A stretch of DNA of 64,000 nucleotides from Shewanella putrefaciens (GTDB taxonomy: Bacteria; Pseudomonadota; Gammaproteobacteria; Enterobacterales; Shewanellaceae), in contig NZ_CP066370.1 of NCBI RefSeq assembly GCF_016406325.1, forward strand, positions 1,922,001 to 1,986,000, given 5' to 3'. Numbering within the stretch: position 1 is the first letter of the stretch; each line of letters opens with the position of its first letter. Both the position numbers and the translations under genes were made by a program. Under the pieces are notes generated by a model, which ran no database searches, was not told the DNA's origin, and saw nothing but the letters and a program-made list of their open reading frames with translations. Positions 37,057-45,626 of the stretch are shown here, in pieces.

Positions 37057-38520
37057 TTATATGTTGGCTAGCGAATACGCAGTGGTTGACTGCTCATGTT
37101 CGGGGTTGGCACAACTAAGCCGAAGGCTTTCGTAGTAGTCCTCCGCTAGCGCTGTCATTTTGAAATCAGCATCAACGCCAGCGAGCTTCTCTACAGCATC
37201 TTTAATATCTTCAAGGTCGACACTAAAGAATTCCTTTCGTAGATTAACGGCATTTACACGCTGAGTGTGGAATTCTCGGTGTAATGCTGTTTCGAGAGCG
37301 GGAGCATCATCTGTATAAATCATCGCATGCACATCAAATGGGAAAGGTACACTGGCATCACCAAGTTCTTTAACCCTATCCAAAGGTTCTAATCTACGTG
37401 TTAATCCGATTTTATAAACGTCTTCACCAAAGGAGCCAATGTTACTGATCACATAAACATGGCCTTTACGTGTTTGTTCAGCCATGCTCTTCGCTCGTGC
37501 TTCTTTCGCCTCCGCATCAGCTAGCTGTTGTTCTAGAATTGCTATTTTTTGCTCCATTTCACTTCGTTCTTGCTCTGTTGCTTTTGCAAGTTCTTGTTGG
37601 GCTTTTTCAAGAAGGTTTCGGTACATTTTTTCTTCTTTTTCTGCGTCAGCAATTGCTTTCTCAAACTCTTTGATTGCTCTCTGTTCTTCTCTTATTTGTT
37701 CTTTAATAAGCTGTTGCTCTGCAATTTCTTCTTGTTTTTTTAATGTAAATTGATATTGAAGCTTACATTCTTCAAACTTGAGTTCTATGTAGTCAATGTT
37801 AAAACCACATTCAAGTGTTGCTACTGACATTTCAAGGGTATTTGCTATCTTTTCTATTCGTTCTAGTGTGCGACCAAACGAACTGGGAGATACTTTTCCG
37901 ATTAGCATATCGCACTCAATATTGAATGCTGTTAGCATCAATTTCACTTGACCATTAAGTATCTTCTTATTGAACGACTTGTCATTAGAAATGAGAGTTA
38001 TGTCTGGGAAGGTAACAGCAGTCTTATCCCGAATCATATCTTTTTGTTGTTGCCTGACATCCTTTATCTCTTCAGCATAACGAGTCGATGTCTCATAAAG
38101 ATATTGCGGCATTTCAAAATGACCATGAGCAGTGTATTCATCGAGTCTTGAATACAAATCTAAGTCGCCCATTAACTTACTAAGATCGGCTTCACCTTTA
38201 TCGATTTTGGAGTTAAGTTCATTTAGGGTTCTTTTTGCAATCTCTAAATAATTTTTCTGTTCTTGAATGCTATGTTTAAGAGAATCATCTTGTCCTTTCA
38301 GGGCTTGAAGTTCTGCTGTTTCCGCATTTACACTAGAAAGCTCTTGTTTTGCTATTTCATTCGCTTTCTTGATAGTTTCATGTTCTTCCTTTGTCTTAAT
38401 CAGTGCTTCATCAATAGACTTAAATTGTTCTATTTTTTTATCGGCCGCACGTTTCGTCAATATATAAGTAAGCAAGACAGCTAACAAAGAGGCCCCTATC
38501 AACGCTAGTATATTATCCAT
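37057..38520 (-). CDS. Membrane-anchored DUF4041 protein with T5orf172 (GIY-YIG-like) domain
   Basis: A 487-residue protein with an N-terminal membrane helix (ILALIGASLLAVLLTYIL), a coiled-coil region (about 25-120), a DUF4041 core (about 125-290), a second long coiled coil (about 255-345) and a C-terminal T5orf172/GIY-YIG-like domain (about 350-440; GHVYVISNIGSFGEDVYKIGLT, split here by the motif spacing). GIY-YIG domains can be nucleases. Such proteins are frequent in islands and may act against incoming DNA, but I cannot demonstrate a function. It is the distal gene of a pair with the coiled-coil gene at 38523. Confidence 0.75.
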   Translation of the reverse strand: MDNILALIGASLLAVLLTYILTKRAADKKIEQFKSIDEALIKTKEEHETIKKANEIAKQELSSVNAETAELQALKGQDDSLKHSIQEQKNYLEIAKRTLNELNSKIDKGEADLSKLMGDLDLYSRLDEYTAHGHFEMPQYLYETSTRYAEEIKDVRQQQKDMIRDKTAVTFPDITLISNDKSFNKKILNGQVKLMLTAFNIECDMLIGKVSPSSFGRTLERIEKIANTLEMSVATLECGFNIDYIELKFEECKLQYQFTLKKQEEIAEQQLIKEQIREEQRAIKEFEKAIADAEKEEKMYRNLLEKAQQELAKATEQERSEMEQKIAILEQQLADAEAKEARAKSMAEQTRKGHVYVISNIGSFGEDVYKIGLTRRLEPLDRVKELGDASVPFPFDVHAMIYTDDAPALETALHREFHTQRVNAVNLRKEFFSVDLEDIKDAVEKLAGVDADFKMTALAEDYYESLRLSCANPEHEQSTTAYSLANI

Positions 38521-38522
38521 TG

Positions 38523-38858
38523 CTATCTTAAAACCTCTTGTATGAATTGTTTTCTAAGGGCTGAGCGTTCTTCGCATCGTTCTTGATACTCTTCATTCGC
38601 ATTGGCTAGAGCATCTTTAAACGCTTGCTTCGCTGCTGTATTTTGTTGCCTTTCTAGGAGCTTCAACTCACGTTGAGACTCGCGTAAGGCTCTTTCATTT
38701 TCACGCAGAGTTCTTTGATAATCCCTCTGTGCTTGAGCCGCAGCACGTTGTCGAGCATTTTCTCTACGTTGAGCTTCACGAGCCGCTTGTTTGCTAGCTC
38801 TATCTATTGCCTTAACTATCTTAATGGCAGTTCTTAAACCACTTCCTCGTCTAGCCAA
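38523..38858 (-). CDS. Small basic coiled-coil protein
   Basis: A 111-residue, Arg/Glu/Gln-rich, almost wholly helical protein (QRDYQRTLRENERALRESQ repeats heptad-like). The TTG start at 38858 is preceded by AAGGAG at 7-base spacing; an ATG at 38897 lacks a ribosome site. It ends 2 bp before the DUF4041 gene, so the two are translationally coupled and probably form a functional pair. I do not recognise a family. Confidence 0.6.
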   Translation of the reverse strand: MARRGSGLRTAIKIVKAIDRASKQAAREAQRRENARQRAAAQAQRDYQRTLRENERALRESQRELKLLERQQNTAAKQAFKDALANANEEYQERCEERSALRKQFIQEVLR

Positions 38859-39055
38859 TGTATGTCTCCTTGGAGTAAGCCCAAACGATATTAACATACC
38901 AACGCTAACATGATTGTTATATAAATCAAATGGATTGATTGGTTAATGCGATATGTGAAATATTTAGAATAAAGCTAACTGACGAGCTCTTGCAATTAGA
39001 GTTTACTTTTTGGAAATTAGAGAATGAATCTATCAAGTCGTCAGTAGCTTATTCG

Positions 39056-39096
39056 GTAAAGAGAGACTTATATAAGGTCTCTCTTTACGTTTTTTG
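39056..39096 (+). terminator. Plus-strand intrinsic terminator without an assigned gene
   Basis: Stem GTAAAGAGAGAC / GTCTCTCTTTAC (12 bp) followed by GTTTTTT on the plus strand. Both neighbouring genes are on the minus strand, where no T-run follows the hairpin. It therefore suggests an unannotated plus-strand transcript, or a hairpin that stabilises the 3' end of the primase mRNA. Confidence 0.5.
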
Positions 39097-39107
39097 TTAT
39101 CCGATAC

Positions 39108-41834
39108 CTAAACGCTATACTCGGAGCTTGGGTTTGTAGGTGTGGCATGCCTCATCCCCATGCTAGCTTGTGGTATTTGCTCAGGGATATCATCAAGCGC
39201 AGACTTCAACTTAATCCCCTTAATCATGGCTTTGCTATTGTGACGGCCTTTCTCAAAGCCTTTCTCCACCAGCCGTTTGGTCATGATATTGCGAGTCATT
39301 TTCCAGTCGCCATCCCGTTCTGCCCACTTCCTAAAGGCATCGTAAAGCTCATCGGTATACACAAAATCACCTTTGCTCGTACATTCCTCTAAGAACATCG
39401 CAAGTAAGTCTGACTCATGGCGGTATTCGGCAATACCAGACTTAATTGAGTTAGGGATAGATGCCTTAATGCCATCCTTTAGCCACATCTGAACGCCTTC
39501 AAGTGCCCAATTGAGGATACCTGATAGCTCCGCATACAACTTATCCATTAATTGCGGGTCCATTTGCTGCTGGCTGAAACTAGCGTTAAAGGGCAGTAAA
39601 ATCATCCGTCGCCACATGCCGGGGCTGGTATCGCGAATGACGGGCTTATGGTTGCCGACCATGATGAGCTTAAACATGGGGATATATTCAAGCTCTACCT
39701 TGGCATACAACTGACGGGCAACAATTACATCATTACCTGTCATCGACTTTACTAAGTTCTCGTCCATTCGAGAGCCCTCGGGCAACTCATTGGCCACCAC
39801 TAGACGGCTACCATTTAGCTTGGCTAGGGATGGGTTAGGGCCTTTACCGCTGTTATTTGATTGAAGTAATACATCGCTGCTTATCTGATGGTAATAGCTT
39901 CCCATTAACCGCTGAATGATATTCATAAAGGTACTCTTACCATTACAGCCATGACCGTAGAGGAAAAACAAGACTTGCTCATCAGTCCGTCCGGTTAGGA
40001 TATAGCCTACCATTCGCTGCAAAAACTTAGCGTATTCGACATCGCCACAGGTGATCTCATCGATAAACTGAAGCCAACGTGGGCAAGTGACATCAGGCTT
40101 GTAGTTGATATCACTATAACGGCTGATATACATCTTCTTATTTGCAGCAAGCAGTTTTCCGGTTGCGAGGTCGAGCACACCGTTGTTAATCCCCATTAGC
40201 ATTTTGTCCGCATCGAAGGCTTTTGCCGAAATCAAGTTGCTAGACTTGAAGATCTCCAACATATCGGCAAGTTTTTTGCGATTGAGTGACTGTCTACCAA
40301 ACGCTAATAACTTATCTGCTTGTTGCCGCTTCGTTTTGTCCTTAAGCGTCGCGGGATCTTCTAGCATACGATTCGCTTGAGCAATAATTCCCTCTCCAAT
40401 ACATCGAGCTAGTGCCAATTCTTTATCACCTACAGGACTCCAACACTGCTCATCAAACACGTACATACAGTTGAGTTCAGGCACATAGACTAATTTTCCG
40501 TCAGCTACTTTTGCCAGCCTATCTGCGTTACCAACGTCATTTAGCGTATCTTCATCGAACGAACCCCAAATAGCTGAAATGATGTCCATAGACAACTTAG
40601 TTTGCTGGTGGCTAGCAAGACTTTCATCTTGCATCGGTTCTTGCATCGGTTCTGAAGTTGTCTCTATCGACGCTTGTGGGGCTACAACACCGTACTGTTC
40701 TACCAACACCTCAATAGAAAGGGCGTTGTCTTGCCGCAAATAATCATCAATATCCTTACCTTGGTCTTTCGGTATGGTGACTTGGATAAGTGATGGTAAA
40801 CCCAGTTGAACGAGCTTCTCCCGATACTTATCACCCGCAGGGTCACTGTCGAAGAAGGTCACTACATTTCTGTCATGTAGATCTTCCTTAATCCACGCCA
40901 ATTGTGCTTGGCTAATTTGTCCGTTTGTTGCGATTACCGGACCTTGCCATCCATGATCCATAAGAGCAAGTAAGTCAAATTCACCCTCAACAACAGCAAC
41001 TGTACCTTGGCGATTCATCGTATGCTGTCCATAAAACTGGATATTGTTAAGCCAAAATAGCTTCGAGAGCTGGTAAGCTACTTTTTTCTCAGGGTCTTTA
41101 AAGGTGAAGCGGCAAATAGCTCCAGTTTCATCATAATGAGGGAAGATATAGACGCCTTTAGGAAAGAAATCATATGGAGATTGTGGACTTTCCTTAACGA
41201 GCCCTGATGCGTACATTTCCTCAAGCGTGAATTCATGCTCAATTAAATAACGCCAAAGAGCCCCGCGAGAGTAACCTACATCATATTCAATCAGTATGTT
41301 TTGGCTTAGTTTCCGATTATCCATAAGTGACTGGAGTGGTGTACTCCTATCTTCAAACATTGGCTCAACATAATACTCCCAAGCTGCAAGGTACAGTGCT
41401 TGACGACGAGCAAATTGCTCAGACGTTAACTCTAGTGTTTCTGGCATTATCATTTTGGGTTTTGGTGAGGTGATAACAGTTACTCCTTCAAGTTCTCCCC
41501 GAAGTAACTTGTTTGCTGCATCATAAGAATTTTTTGCTAATCCCATTTTCACAATGAAAGCAAATATATCTCCCCACTCACCACAAGAAAAGCAGTGATA
41601 ATTCTGTCTATCTGGATCACCATGATAAATTTTGAAGCAACCTTTATGCCCACAGAGTGGACATATATCATCCTCAAGCTGGCAATAATTGCTTTGAGTT
41701 GGCTTAATTGAGTTTTCAAGCAGTAATGCGACAATTTCGGGCAAATCATACATTGATCTAACGCCCTCAAGGCCGATTTCGTCTAAGGTCGAATGATCAA
41801 AAGTGCTGTTAGTAGAAACATAAGAGGTTGTCAT
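39108..41834 (-). CDS. Primase-helicase (CHC2 zinc finger, TOPRIM, D5/SF3 helicase)
   Basis: A 908-residue replication protein resembling P4-alpha-type proteins. Order: zinc-binding CHC2 motif (CPLCGHKGC...HCFSCGEWG, about 55-90), TOPRIM (VVEGEFDLLAL about 283; TFFDSDPAGD about 330), a D5 N-terminal region and SF3 helicase with Walker A GHGCNGKST (about 630) and a C-terminal winged-helix region. It probably primes and unwinds at the element's origin, giving autonomous replication when excised. The ATG at 41834 has an AAGGA site; the frame to 41861 has not. Confidence 0.9.
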   Translation of the reverse strand: MTTSYVSTNSTFDHSTLDEIGLEGVRSMYDLPEIVALLLENSIKPTQSNYCQLEDDICPLCGHKGCFKIYHGDPDRQNYHCFSCGEWGDIFAFIVKMGLAKNSYDAANKLLRGELEGVTVITSPKPKMIMPETLELTSEQFARRQALYLAAWEYYVEPMFEDRSTPLQSLMDNRKLSQNILIEYDVGYSRGALWRYLIEHEFTLEEMYASGLVKESPQSPYDFFPKGVYIFPHYDETGAICRFTFKDPEKKVAYQLSKLFWLNNIQFYGQHTMNRQGTVAVVEGEFDLLALMDHGWQGPVIATNGQISQAQLAWIKEDLHDRNVVTFFDSDPAGDKYREKLVQLGLPSLIQVTIPKDQGKDIDDYLRQDNALSIEVLVEQYGVVAPQASIETTSEPMQEPMQDESLASHQQTKLSMDIISAIWGSFDEDTLNDVGNADRLAKVADGKLVYVPELNCMYVFDEQCWSPVGDKELALARCIGEGIIAQANRMLEDPATLKDKTKRQQADKLLAFGRQSLNRKKLADMLEIFKSSNLISAKAFDADKMLMGINNGVLDLATGKLLAANKKMYISRYSDINYKPDVTCPRWLQFIDEITCGDVEYAKFLQRMVGYILTGRTDEQVLFFLYGHGCNGKSTFMNIIQRLMGSYYHQISSDVLLQSNNSGKGPNPSLAKLNGSRLVVANELPEGSRMDENLVKSMTGNDVIVARQLYAKVELEYIPMFKLIMVGNHKPVIRDTSPGMWRRMILLPFNASFSQQQMDPQLMDKLYAELSGILNWALEGVQMWLKDGIKASIPNSIKSGIAEYRHESDLLAMFLEECTSKGDFVYTDELYDAFRKWAERDGDWKMTRNIMTKRLVEKGFEKGRHNSKAMIKGIKLKSALDDIPEQIPQASMGMRHATPTNPSSEYSV

Positions 41835-41976
41835 GTGACATTTCCTTATTAGAATGGCCACAGACTAAAATAGATATGTAATTGATTTAGTCTATTGCTT
41901 GGCCGTCGAGCCTACATTTTTGCTCTTCCCCGATAGCTCAATGTTTCCAGTAATGAGCTATCGGGGCATTTATCTC

Positions 41977-42300
41977 TTAGTCGAATAATCGACGATAGAG
42001 ATGAGAACCCTTCATCCCATCTAGGTTTAGTCGTGGGGTGCTGATAATCAGCCCAGATTGTTCCAAGCGTCGAATATGTCTTCTTGCCGTTCTCAATGAG
42101 TAACCGCAACGTCTTACCAAAGCACTCGCAAGACTCACTTCTCCGCCTAACAAGTAGCCATCAATAATCGGCATTCTGCTGATCTCATAAACGGTCTGCC
42201 TAAACTGATCATTGAACAGTTCAAAGGGCAGTCGATATTGAACCTGATGACTGCTAGTGGAATGGATAATGTTGTCTTCGCTAATGTCTTGGTTTCGCAC
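41977..42300 (-). CDS. Winged-helix DNA-binding protein
   Basis: A 107-residue wHTH protein (HTH about 60-100: VSLASALVRRCGYSLRTARR, then the wing QSGLIISTP). I choose the GTG at 42300 because AGAGGAG precedes it by 6 bases; a longer frame to 42399 starts upstream of what looks like promoter sequence. It lies 142 bp upstream of the primase-helicase gene on the same strand and probably controls the element. Its promoter shares a 20-bp motif with that of the 43760-44170 gene. Confidence 0.65.
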   Translation of the reverse strand: MRNQDISEDNIIHSTSSHQVQYRLPFELFNDQFRQTVYEISRMPIIDGYLLGGEVSLASALVRRCGYSLRTARRHIRRLEQSGLIISTPRLNLDGMKGSHLYRRLFD

Positions 42301-42850
42301 TTGGCTCTCCTCTGGATGACATAATGTGTCACACCCATATCTATAATTTAGTGTTTCTTTTGGTGAGCTAATCACCTCAATTTCCCGAGAAAGTGACAAA
42401 TCTGAGATAGTGGCGAATTATTGCGGATAATCATTTGTATGATATATTTTCATGATTAAATTTTAGTAAATTCCAATTTGGAATTAATTGTTATCTTTAT
42501 GAAATTTTTAGTTTTTTTCGCGTTACTCCCATCGTTCACTCCATCGATTCCTCTAAGCTCCATCCACTGCCAATAAATCAGCAGACTGACTAAAGTATTT
42601 CTACTTACTTTTCCTTTAGTATTTTTTATGAAATCAAATAGAAATCAGCATAATAATTCTATAAATCAATCATATGGGGCAAGATTGCTTTGTTTTGGGG
42701 GAATGGGTGTTGAGGAAAATCGGCAGCGAAATCAGCAGGGAGATTATTGAACATGGACAAAAGGTTAGGGGAGAGTGTTACTAAATCTGACCTGTTCACT
42801 CCGGCTCAGGATTGGTACACTTACAACAGGACTATCTAGCAGCCAACCTC
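42301..42850. other. AT-rich intergenic region, candidate control or origin region
   Basis: 550 bp without a convincing gene, between the minus-strand replication genes and the plus-strand MNT gene. It contains an inverted repeat AATTCCAATTTGGAATT (about 42470-42486) and a hairpin with T-run (ACTAAAG...CTTTAGT near 42590-42630). The position next to the primase gene makes it a candidate origin, but I see no iterons. Confidence 0.35.
42320..42339 (-). promoter_or_regulatory. Shared promoter motif, copy A
   Basis: On the minus strand TATGGGTGTGACACATTATG, 20-40 bp upstream of the wHTH gene start. It matches copy B (44199-44218) at 18 of 20 positions. CATTAT may serve as a -10 element. A common regulator is likely. 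Confidence 0.4.
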
Positions 42851-43249
42851 ATGACGATCGAACAGAGCCAGCATTTGCATCAACTAAGAGCTTTAGCAGC
42901 AAGCCATCCTGAGGTGGCGGTATTGTGGCTGTATGGTTCGCAGGCTAAAGGTAATGCTAGCGAGCATAGTGATTGGGATTTGGCTGTCGCATTTGATCCC
43001 GTAAAGGCTGAGAGTGTGCTTGATACACGTATTAGAGCTGAGCTACTTGCTATGGATTGGCAAAGGGCATTGGGGTTACCCGAAGGAAAGTTGTCCGTTG
43101 TCGATATCAATCTTGCACCTATCCCTCTGGCCTTTGGTATCATTAACGCCAACAAACTTATCTTTAGTCGAGATGAAGGTCGAAGAATGCAAGAAGAGTC
43201 TCGCATTATGTCGCAAATGGAACTCGATTACTTTGCTCAGAGCCTATAA
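42851..43249 (+). CDS. MNT-domain nucleotidyltransferase (antitoxin of MNT/HEPN pair)
   Basis: A 132-residue minimal nucleotidyltransferase: GSQAKGNASEHSDWDLAV contains the GSx(10)DxD signature (about residues 30-47). In MntA-HepT pairs the MNT protein inactivates the HEPN RNase, in Shewanella by polyadenylylation. The start is uncertain: the ATG at 42851 is the most typical, but no strong ribosome site precedes it, and a TTG at 42812 is possible. The HEPN gene begins 15 bp downstream. This MNT branch looks unlike the classical S. oneidensis MntA. Confidence 0.82.
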   Translation: MTIEQSQHLHQLRALAASHPEVAVLWLYGSQAKGNASEHSDWDLAVAFDPVKAESVLDTRIRAELLAMDWQRALGLPEGKLSVVDINLAPIPLAFGIINANKLIFSRDEGRRMQEESRIMSQMELDYFAQSL

Positions 43250-43264
43250 GGGAACTGCTGTCCT

Positions 43265-43693
43265 ATGTCTGATAATGCCTATATCACATCATTGCGTGTA
43301 AGCCTTAGCCGGTATCAAGCCGAGCTTGAGGAATTGCGTCAATTACTCAGTCAGCGTCCTTTATCGAATCTTGAATATCGTGCAGCAGAGCGGACGCTAC
43401 AAGTATCTATTGAAGCCTGTATTGGCATTGCGAAACATTGGGCTAAGGCTCTTGCAGGGCATAGTCCGCAGGATGCTTACCAAGCATTTGAGATCCTGTG
43501 TCAACGAGGAGCACAACCTGCAGATGAGTTGGGTGGCTGGCGTAAAGTGATCGGTCTTCGTAATGCATTAGTACATGATTACCTGAATATTGACCCTGAA
43601 ATAATCCGCAGTGTGATCTCTCAAGGCTATAGTGACAGATTATTTGTCTTTGCGGAACAGGGACTTGAATGGTTATCTTTGAAAAATAGCTAA
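43265..43693 (+). CDS. HepT-like HEPN ribonuclease (toxin)
   Basis: A 142-residue, all-helical HEPN protein (DUF86 type). The RNase motif Rx4HxY is RNALVHDY at about residues 98-105, complete. The pair with the upstream MNT gene is a recognised toxin-antitoxin architecture; HEPN toxins cleave tRNA or mRNA and can abort phage infection. A strong hairpin follows and separates the pair from the convergent gene. Confidence 0.87.
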   Translation: MSDNAYITSLRVSLSRYQAELEELRQLLSQRPLSNLEYRAAERTLQVSIEACIGIAKHWAKALAGHSPQDAYQAFEILCQRGAQPADELGGWRKVIGLRNALVHDYLNIDPEIIRSVISQGYSDRLFVFAEQGLEWLSLKNS

Positions 43694-43712
43694 TGGTCTG
43701 ATTGAGTTTGAC

Positions 43713-43743
43713 AGACTCACCTAAAGGTTAAATAGGTGAGTCT
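43713..43743. terminator. Hairpin between convergent genes
   Basis: Perfect 11-bp stem AGACTCACCTA / TAGGTGAGTCT, loop AAGGTTAAA. There is no T-run on either strand, so it may be a weak terminator or a stabilising 3' hairpin. Confidence 0.5.
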
Positions 43744-43759
43744 ACTGGGTGATGTCTGC

Positions 43760-44170
43760 TTATTTGTCAGGGTAATCGCCATACCAGTACTTAACCGCAA
43801 GCCACTCCCCAAAAGTCTGAAAATGGACTAACAGCCTGACAATCCAGTGCATATACGGCAGATGTTCTCGAGGATGAGTCGCATAGAGATTGCCGCCCTT
43901 AGTGATTGAGATAGACTCGGGGATAAAACCTTGCGCAATTAGAAACGCCCTGATCGCCTCTGGTTCCCTAAAGACACCGTTCCCCATTGCCACTTCTCCT
44001 TGAAGGTGCATCATCTTCTGATTGGTGCCACGTTTATCAGGAACTATCTCGACTGAAAAGAAGGTGCCGTTATTCTTGATGGCTTCTCGAATCTGATGCT
44101 CTCTGGTTTCCGGGGTAAAGCGGCCTTCAACAAGTAATACTGGGTACGATAGTACTTTTTCGCTGTTCAT
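43760..44170 (-). CDS. Hypothetical protein of the element
   Basis: A 136-residue soluble protein that I do not recognise. It has a beta-rich start (VLLVEGRFTPETR, FFSVEIVPDKRG), a central MHLQGEVAMGNGVFREPEAIRAF and an aromatic C-terminus (HWIVRLLVHFQTFGEWLAVKYWYGDY). The start has an AGGAG site 6 bases upstream. Its promoter shares the motif of the wHTH gene, which suggests common control. Confidence 0.6.
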   Translation of the reverse strand: MNSEKVLSYPVLLVEGRFTPETREHQIREAIKNNGTFFSVEIVPDKRGTNQKMMHLQGEVAMGNGVFREPEAIRAFLIAQGFIPESISITKGGNLYATHPREHLPYMHWIVRLLVHFQTFGEWLAVKYWYGDYPDK

Positions 44171-44198
44171 GTTTTTCTCCTATGGAAGTTAAGTGGGG

Positions 44199-44218
44199 CA
44201 TAATATGTCACCCCCATA
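44199..44218 (-). promoter_or_regulatory. Shared promoter motif, copy B
   Basis: On the minus strand TATGGGGGTGACATATTATG, about 30-50 bp upstream of the 43760-44170 gene. It matches the motif upstream of the wHTH gene (42320-42339). TATTAT is a good -10 element. Confidence 0.4.
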
Positions 44219-44326
44219 TTTCTATTTTAATCGGTGGATAACCGTTTCAATTCCCTTATACCGTCATTTTTCACCATGAACTAAGGCATAAGAAACCTGA
44301 TGTAAATCAAATACACAGGAGAGAAT

Positions 44327-44809
44327 ATGTCTATTCATACATTCAAGAATAAATCGCATGATAACGCCCAAGACTCTGTTATCCGGGAGGCGATAGCTAT
44401 CTTGGAAACTCGCTATAGCCTCGGAGTTAATCATGAGGTATTTACTTCGCCACAAATTGTTAAGGACTATCTTAGGCTAAGGATGGCTGCCTATGAACGG
44501 GAGGTCTTTGCGGTACTATTGCTTGATAGTCAGCACCGTTTGATAGCCTATGAAGAACTGTTCTTTGGCACAATTGATGCCGCCTCAGTTTATCCACGAG
44601 AGGTGGTAAAATTGGTCCTTCATAGAAACGCCGCTGCCGCGATATTTGCCCATAACCATCCCTCTGGCATACCTGAACCATCACAGGTCGATAAACGCAT
44701 TACAGAGCGTTTAAAGTCAGCATTAGCAACTATTGATGTAGCAGCCTTAGATCATTTTGTGATTGGTCACCATGAAGTTGTGTCTTTTGCTGAGAGGGGC
44801 TGGATATGA
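44327..44809 (+). CDS. RadC-like JAB/MPN domain protein
   Basis: A 160-residue protein with the RadC/JAMM metalloprotease-like fold: HNHPSG-x8-D ([20 protein letters not shown]) plus an upstream Glu in [11 protein letters not shown]. RadC-like genes of this truncated type, lacking the N-terminal HhH region of chromosomal RadC, are typical of genomic islands; their function is unknown despite the DNA repair name. AGGAG site before the ATG. It overlaps the next gene by 4 bp. Confidence 0.88.
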   Translation: MSIHTFKNKSHDNAQDSVIREAIAILETRYSLGVNHEVFTSPQIVKDYLRLRMAAYEREVFAVLLLDSQHRLIAYEELFFGTIDAASVYPREVVKLVLHRNAAAAIFAHNHPSGIPEPSQVDKRITERLKSALATIDVAALDHFVIGHHEVVSFAERGWI

Positions 44810-45243
44810 CCACAACAATTCAAATCGATCTCAAGGCCGCCAGAAGTTTATTGCCGATGACGCTAAGTTTGACGCAAATCATTCGGCGGTTGCTTCTCAA
44901 AAATCTGCCGCCCATTGTGAGTAACGGTGTGACTATTAACTTTCGTGACCCGAGTTACTCTGCCGATGCTGGTGGCTTTCATCCAGTCGAAATCCGCTTG
45001 GAATACGCACTGGCCACCAGCATGTGGCAAGTTTGCTATATCACCGACTTTGCCTACCAAGGACGCTACTTCCCTGAACTCGAAAAGGATATCGACTTCA
45101 ACTTCACAGAGGGTTCAGGGTATCAGGCTTATGTTGGATTTCACCCGCTAAGCCATTTCAGTGGTCTTTATCGGTTATGGGAAGCCAACTTCAGAAGTTA
45201 TGTGGTTGATGATCTCTATCAGATAACCATCAGTTGGGACTAA
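44806..45243 (+). CDS. DUF2787 family protein
   Basis: A 145-residue protein of the DUF2787 family, recognisable from [27 protein letters not shown] and [22 protein letters not shown]. Members occur almost only in Vibrio/Shewanella islands beside radC-like genes; the function is unknown. ATGA overlap with the radC-like gene indicates translational coupling. Confidence 0.82.
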   Translation: MTTTIQIDLKAARSLLPMTLSLTQIIRRLLLKNLPPIVSNGVTINFRDPSYSADAGGFHPVEIRLEYALATSMWQVCYITDFAYQGRYFPELEKDIDFNFTEGSGYQAYVGFHPLSHFSGLYRLWEANFRSYVVDDLYQITISWD

Positions 45244-45297
45244 TCCACCGACACCATTCCATTCAGCACTAACTAGAAAATCACTACATGGGTTCAT

Positions 45298-45489
45298 GTG
45301 GTGAGCTTTCGGCTGCCTAAATGCCAACCCTACAGGAGAAACAACATTAGCGAGTTACTCAAGAAGGTCGCTAAAGCCGCACTACTGACCATAGTGCCAA
45401 TCCTCATTCAAGCCTTTGTCGAGCGGTATTTAGCAGACGAAGAACAATGGGAAAACGAGGGAAGTGACTCAGATCAAGAAGCTGAGTAA
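45298..45489 (+). CDS. Small membrane-associated protein of unknown function
   Basis: The frame encodes 63 residues with a hydrophobic helix (KAALLTIVPILIQAFVERYL) and an acidic tail (EEQWENEGSDSDQEAE). The GTG at 45298 is the only standard start in the right place, but AGGAG lies 7 bases upstream of an ATT at 45346 (NISELLKK), so translation may really begin there with a rare start codon. It follows the DUF2787 gene and probably belongs to the same transcript. Confidence 0.45.
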   Translation: MVSFRLPKCQPYRRNNISELLKKVAKAALLTIVPILIQAFVERYLADEEQWENEGSDSDQEAE

Positions 45490-45518
45490 CTCCTTGTATT
45501 AATAACCAATAAACCAAG

Positions 45519-45564
45519 CCCATGTGACACGTTGAGAAATACCTCAAACACCATGTCACATGGG
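45519..45564. repeat. Nested inverted repeat upstream of the serine recombinase
   Basis: Outer arms CCCATGTGACA / TGTCACATGGG (11 bp, perfect) enclosing an inner TTGAG / CTCAA pair. It is 60-110 bp upstream of the recombinase ATG and could be a terminator of the preceding operon, a res-like site for the recombinase, or the end of a small transposon. There is no strong T-run. Confidence 0.55.
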
Positions 45565-45626
45565 TTGTTTTCGACCTTTTGAAGGGCTTGGTCAGTATAC
45601 CTTGCCCTATTGAACAGGAGTCGTTC

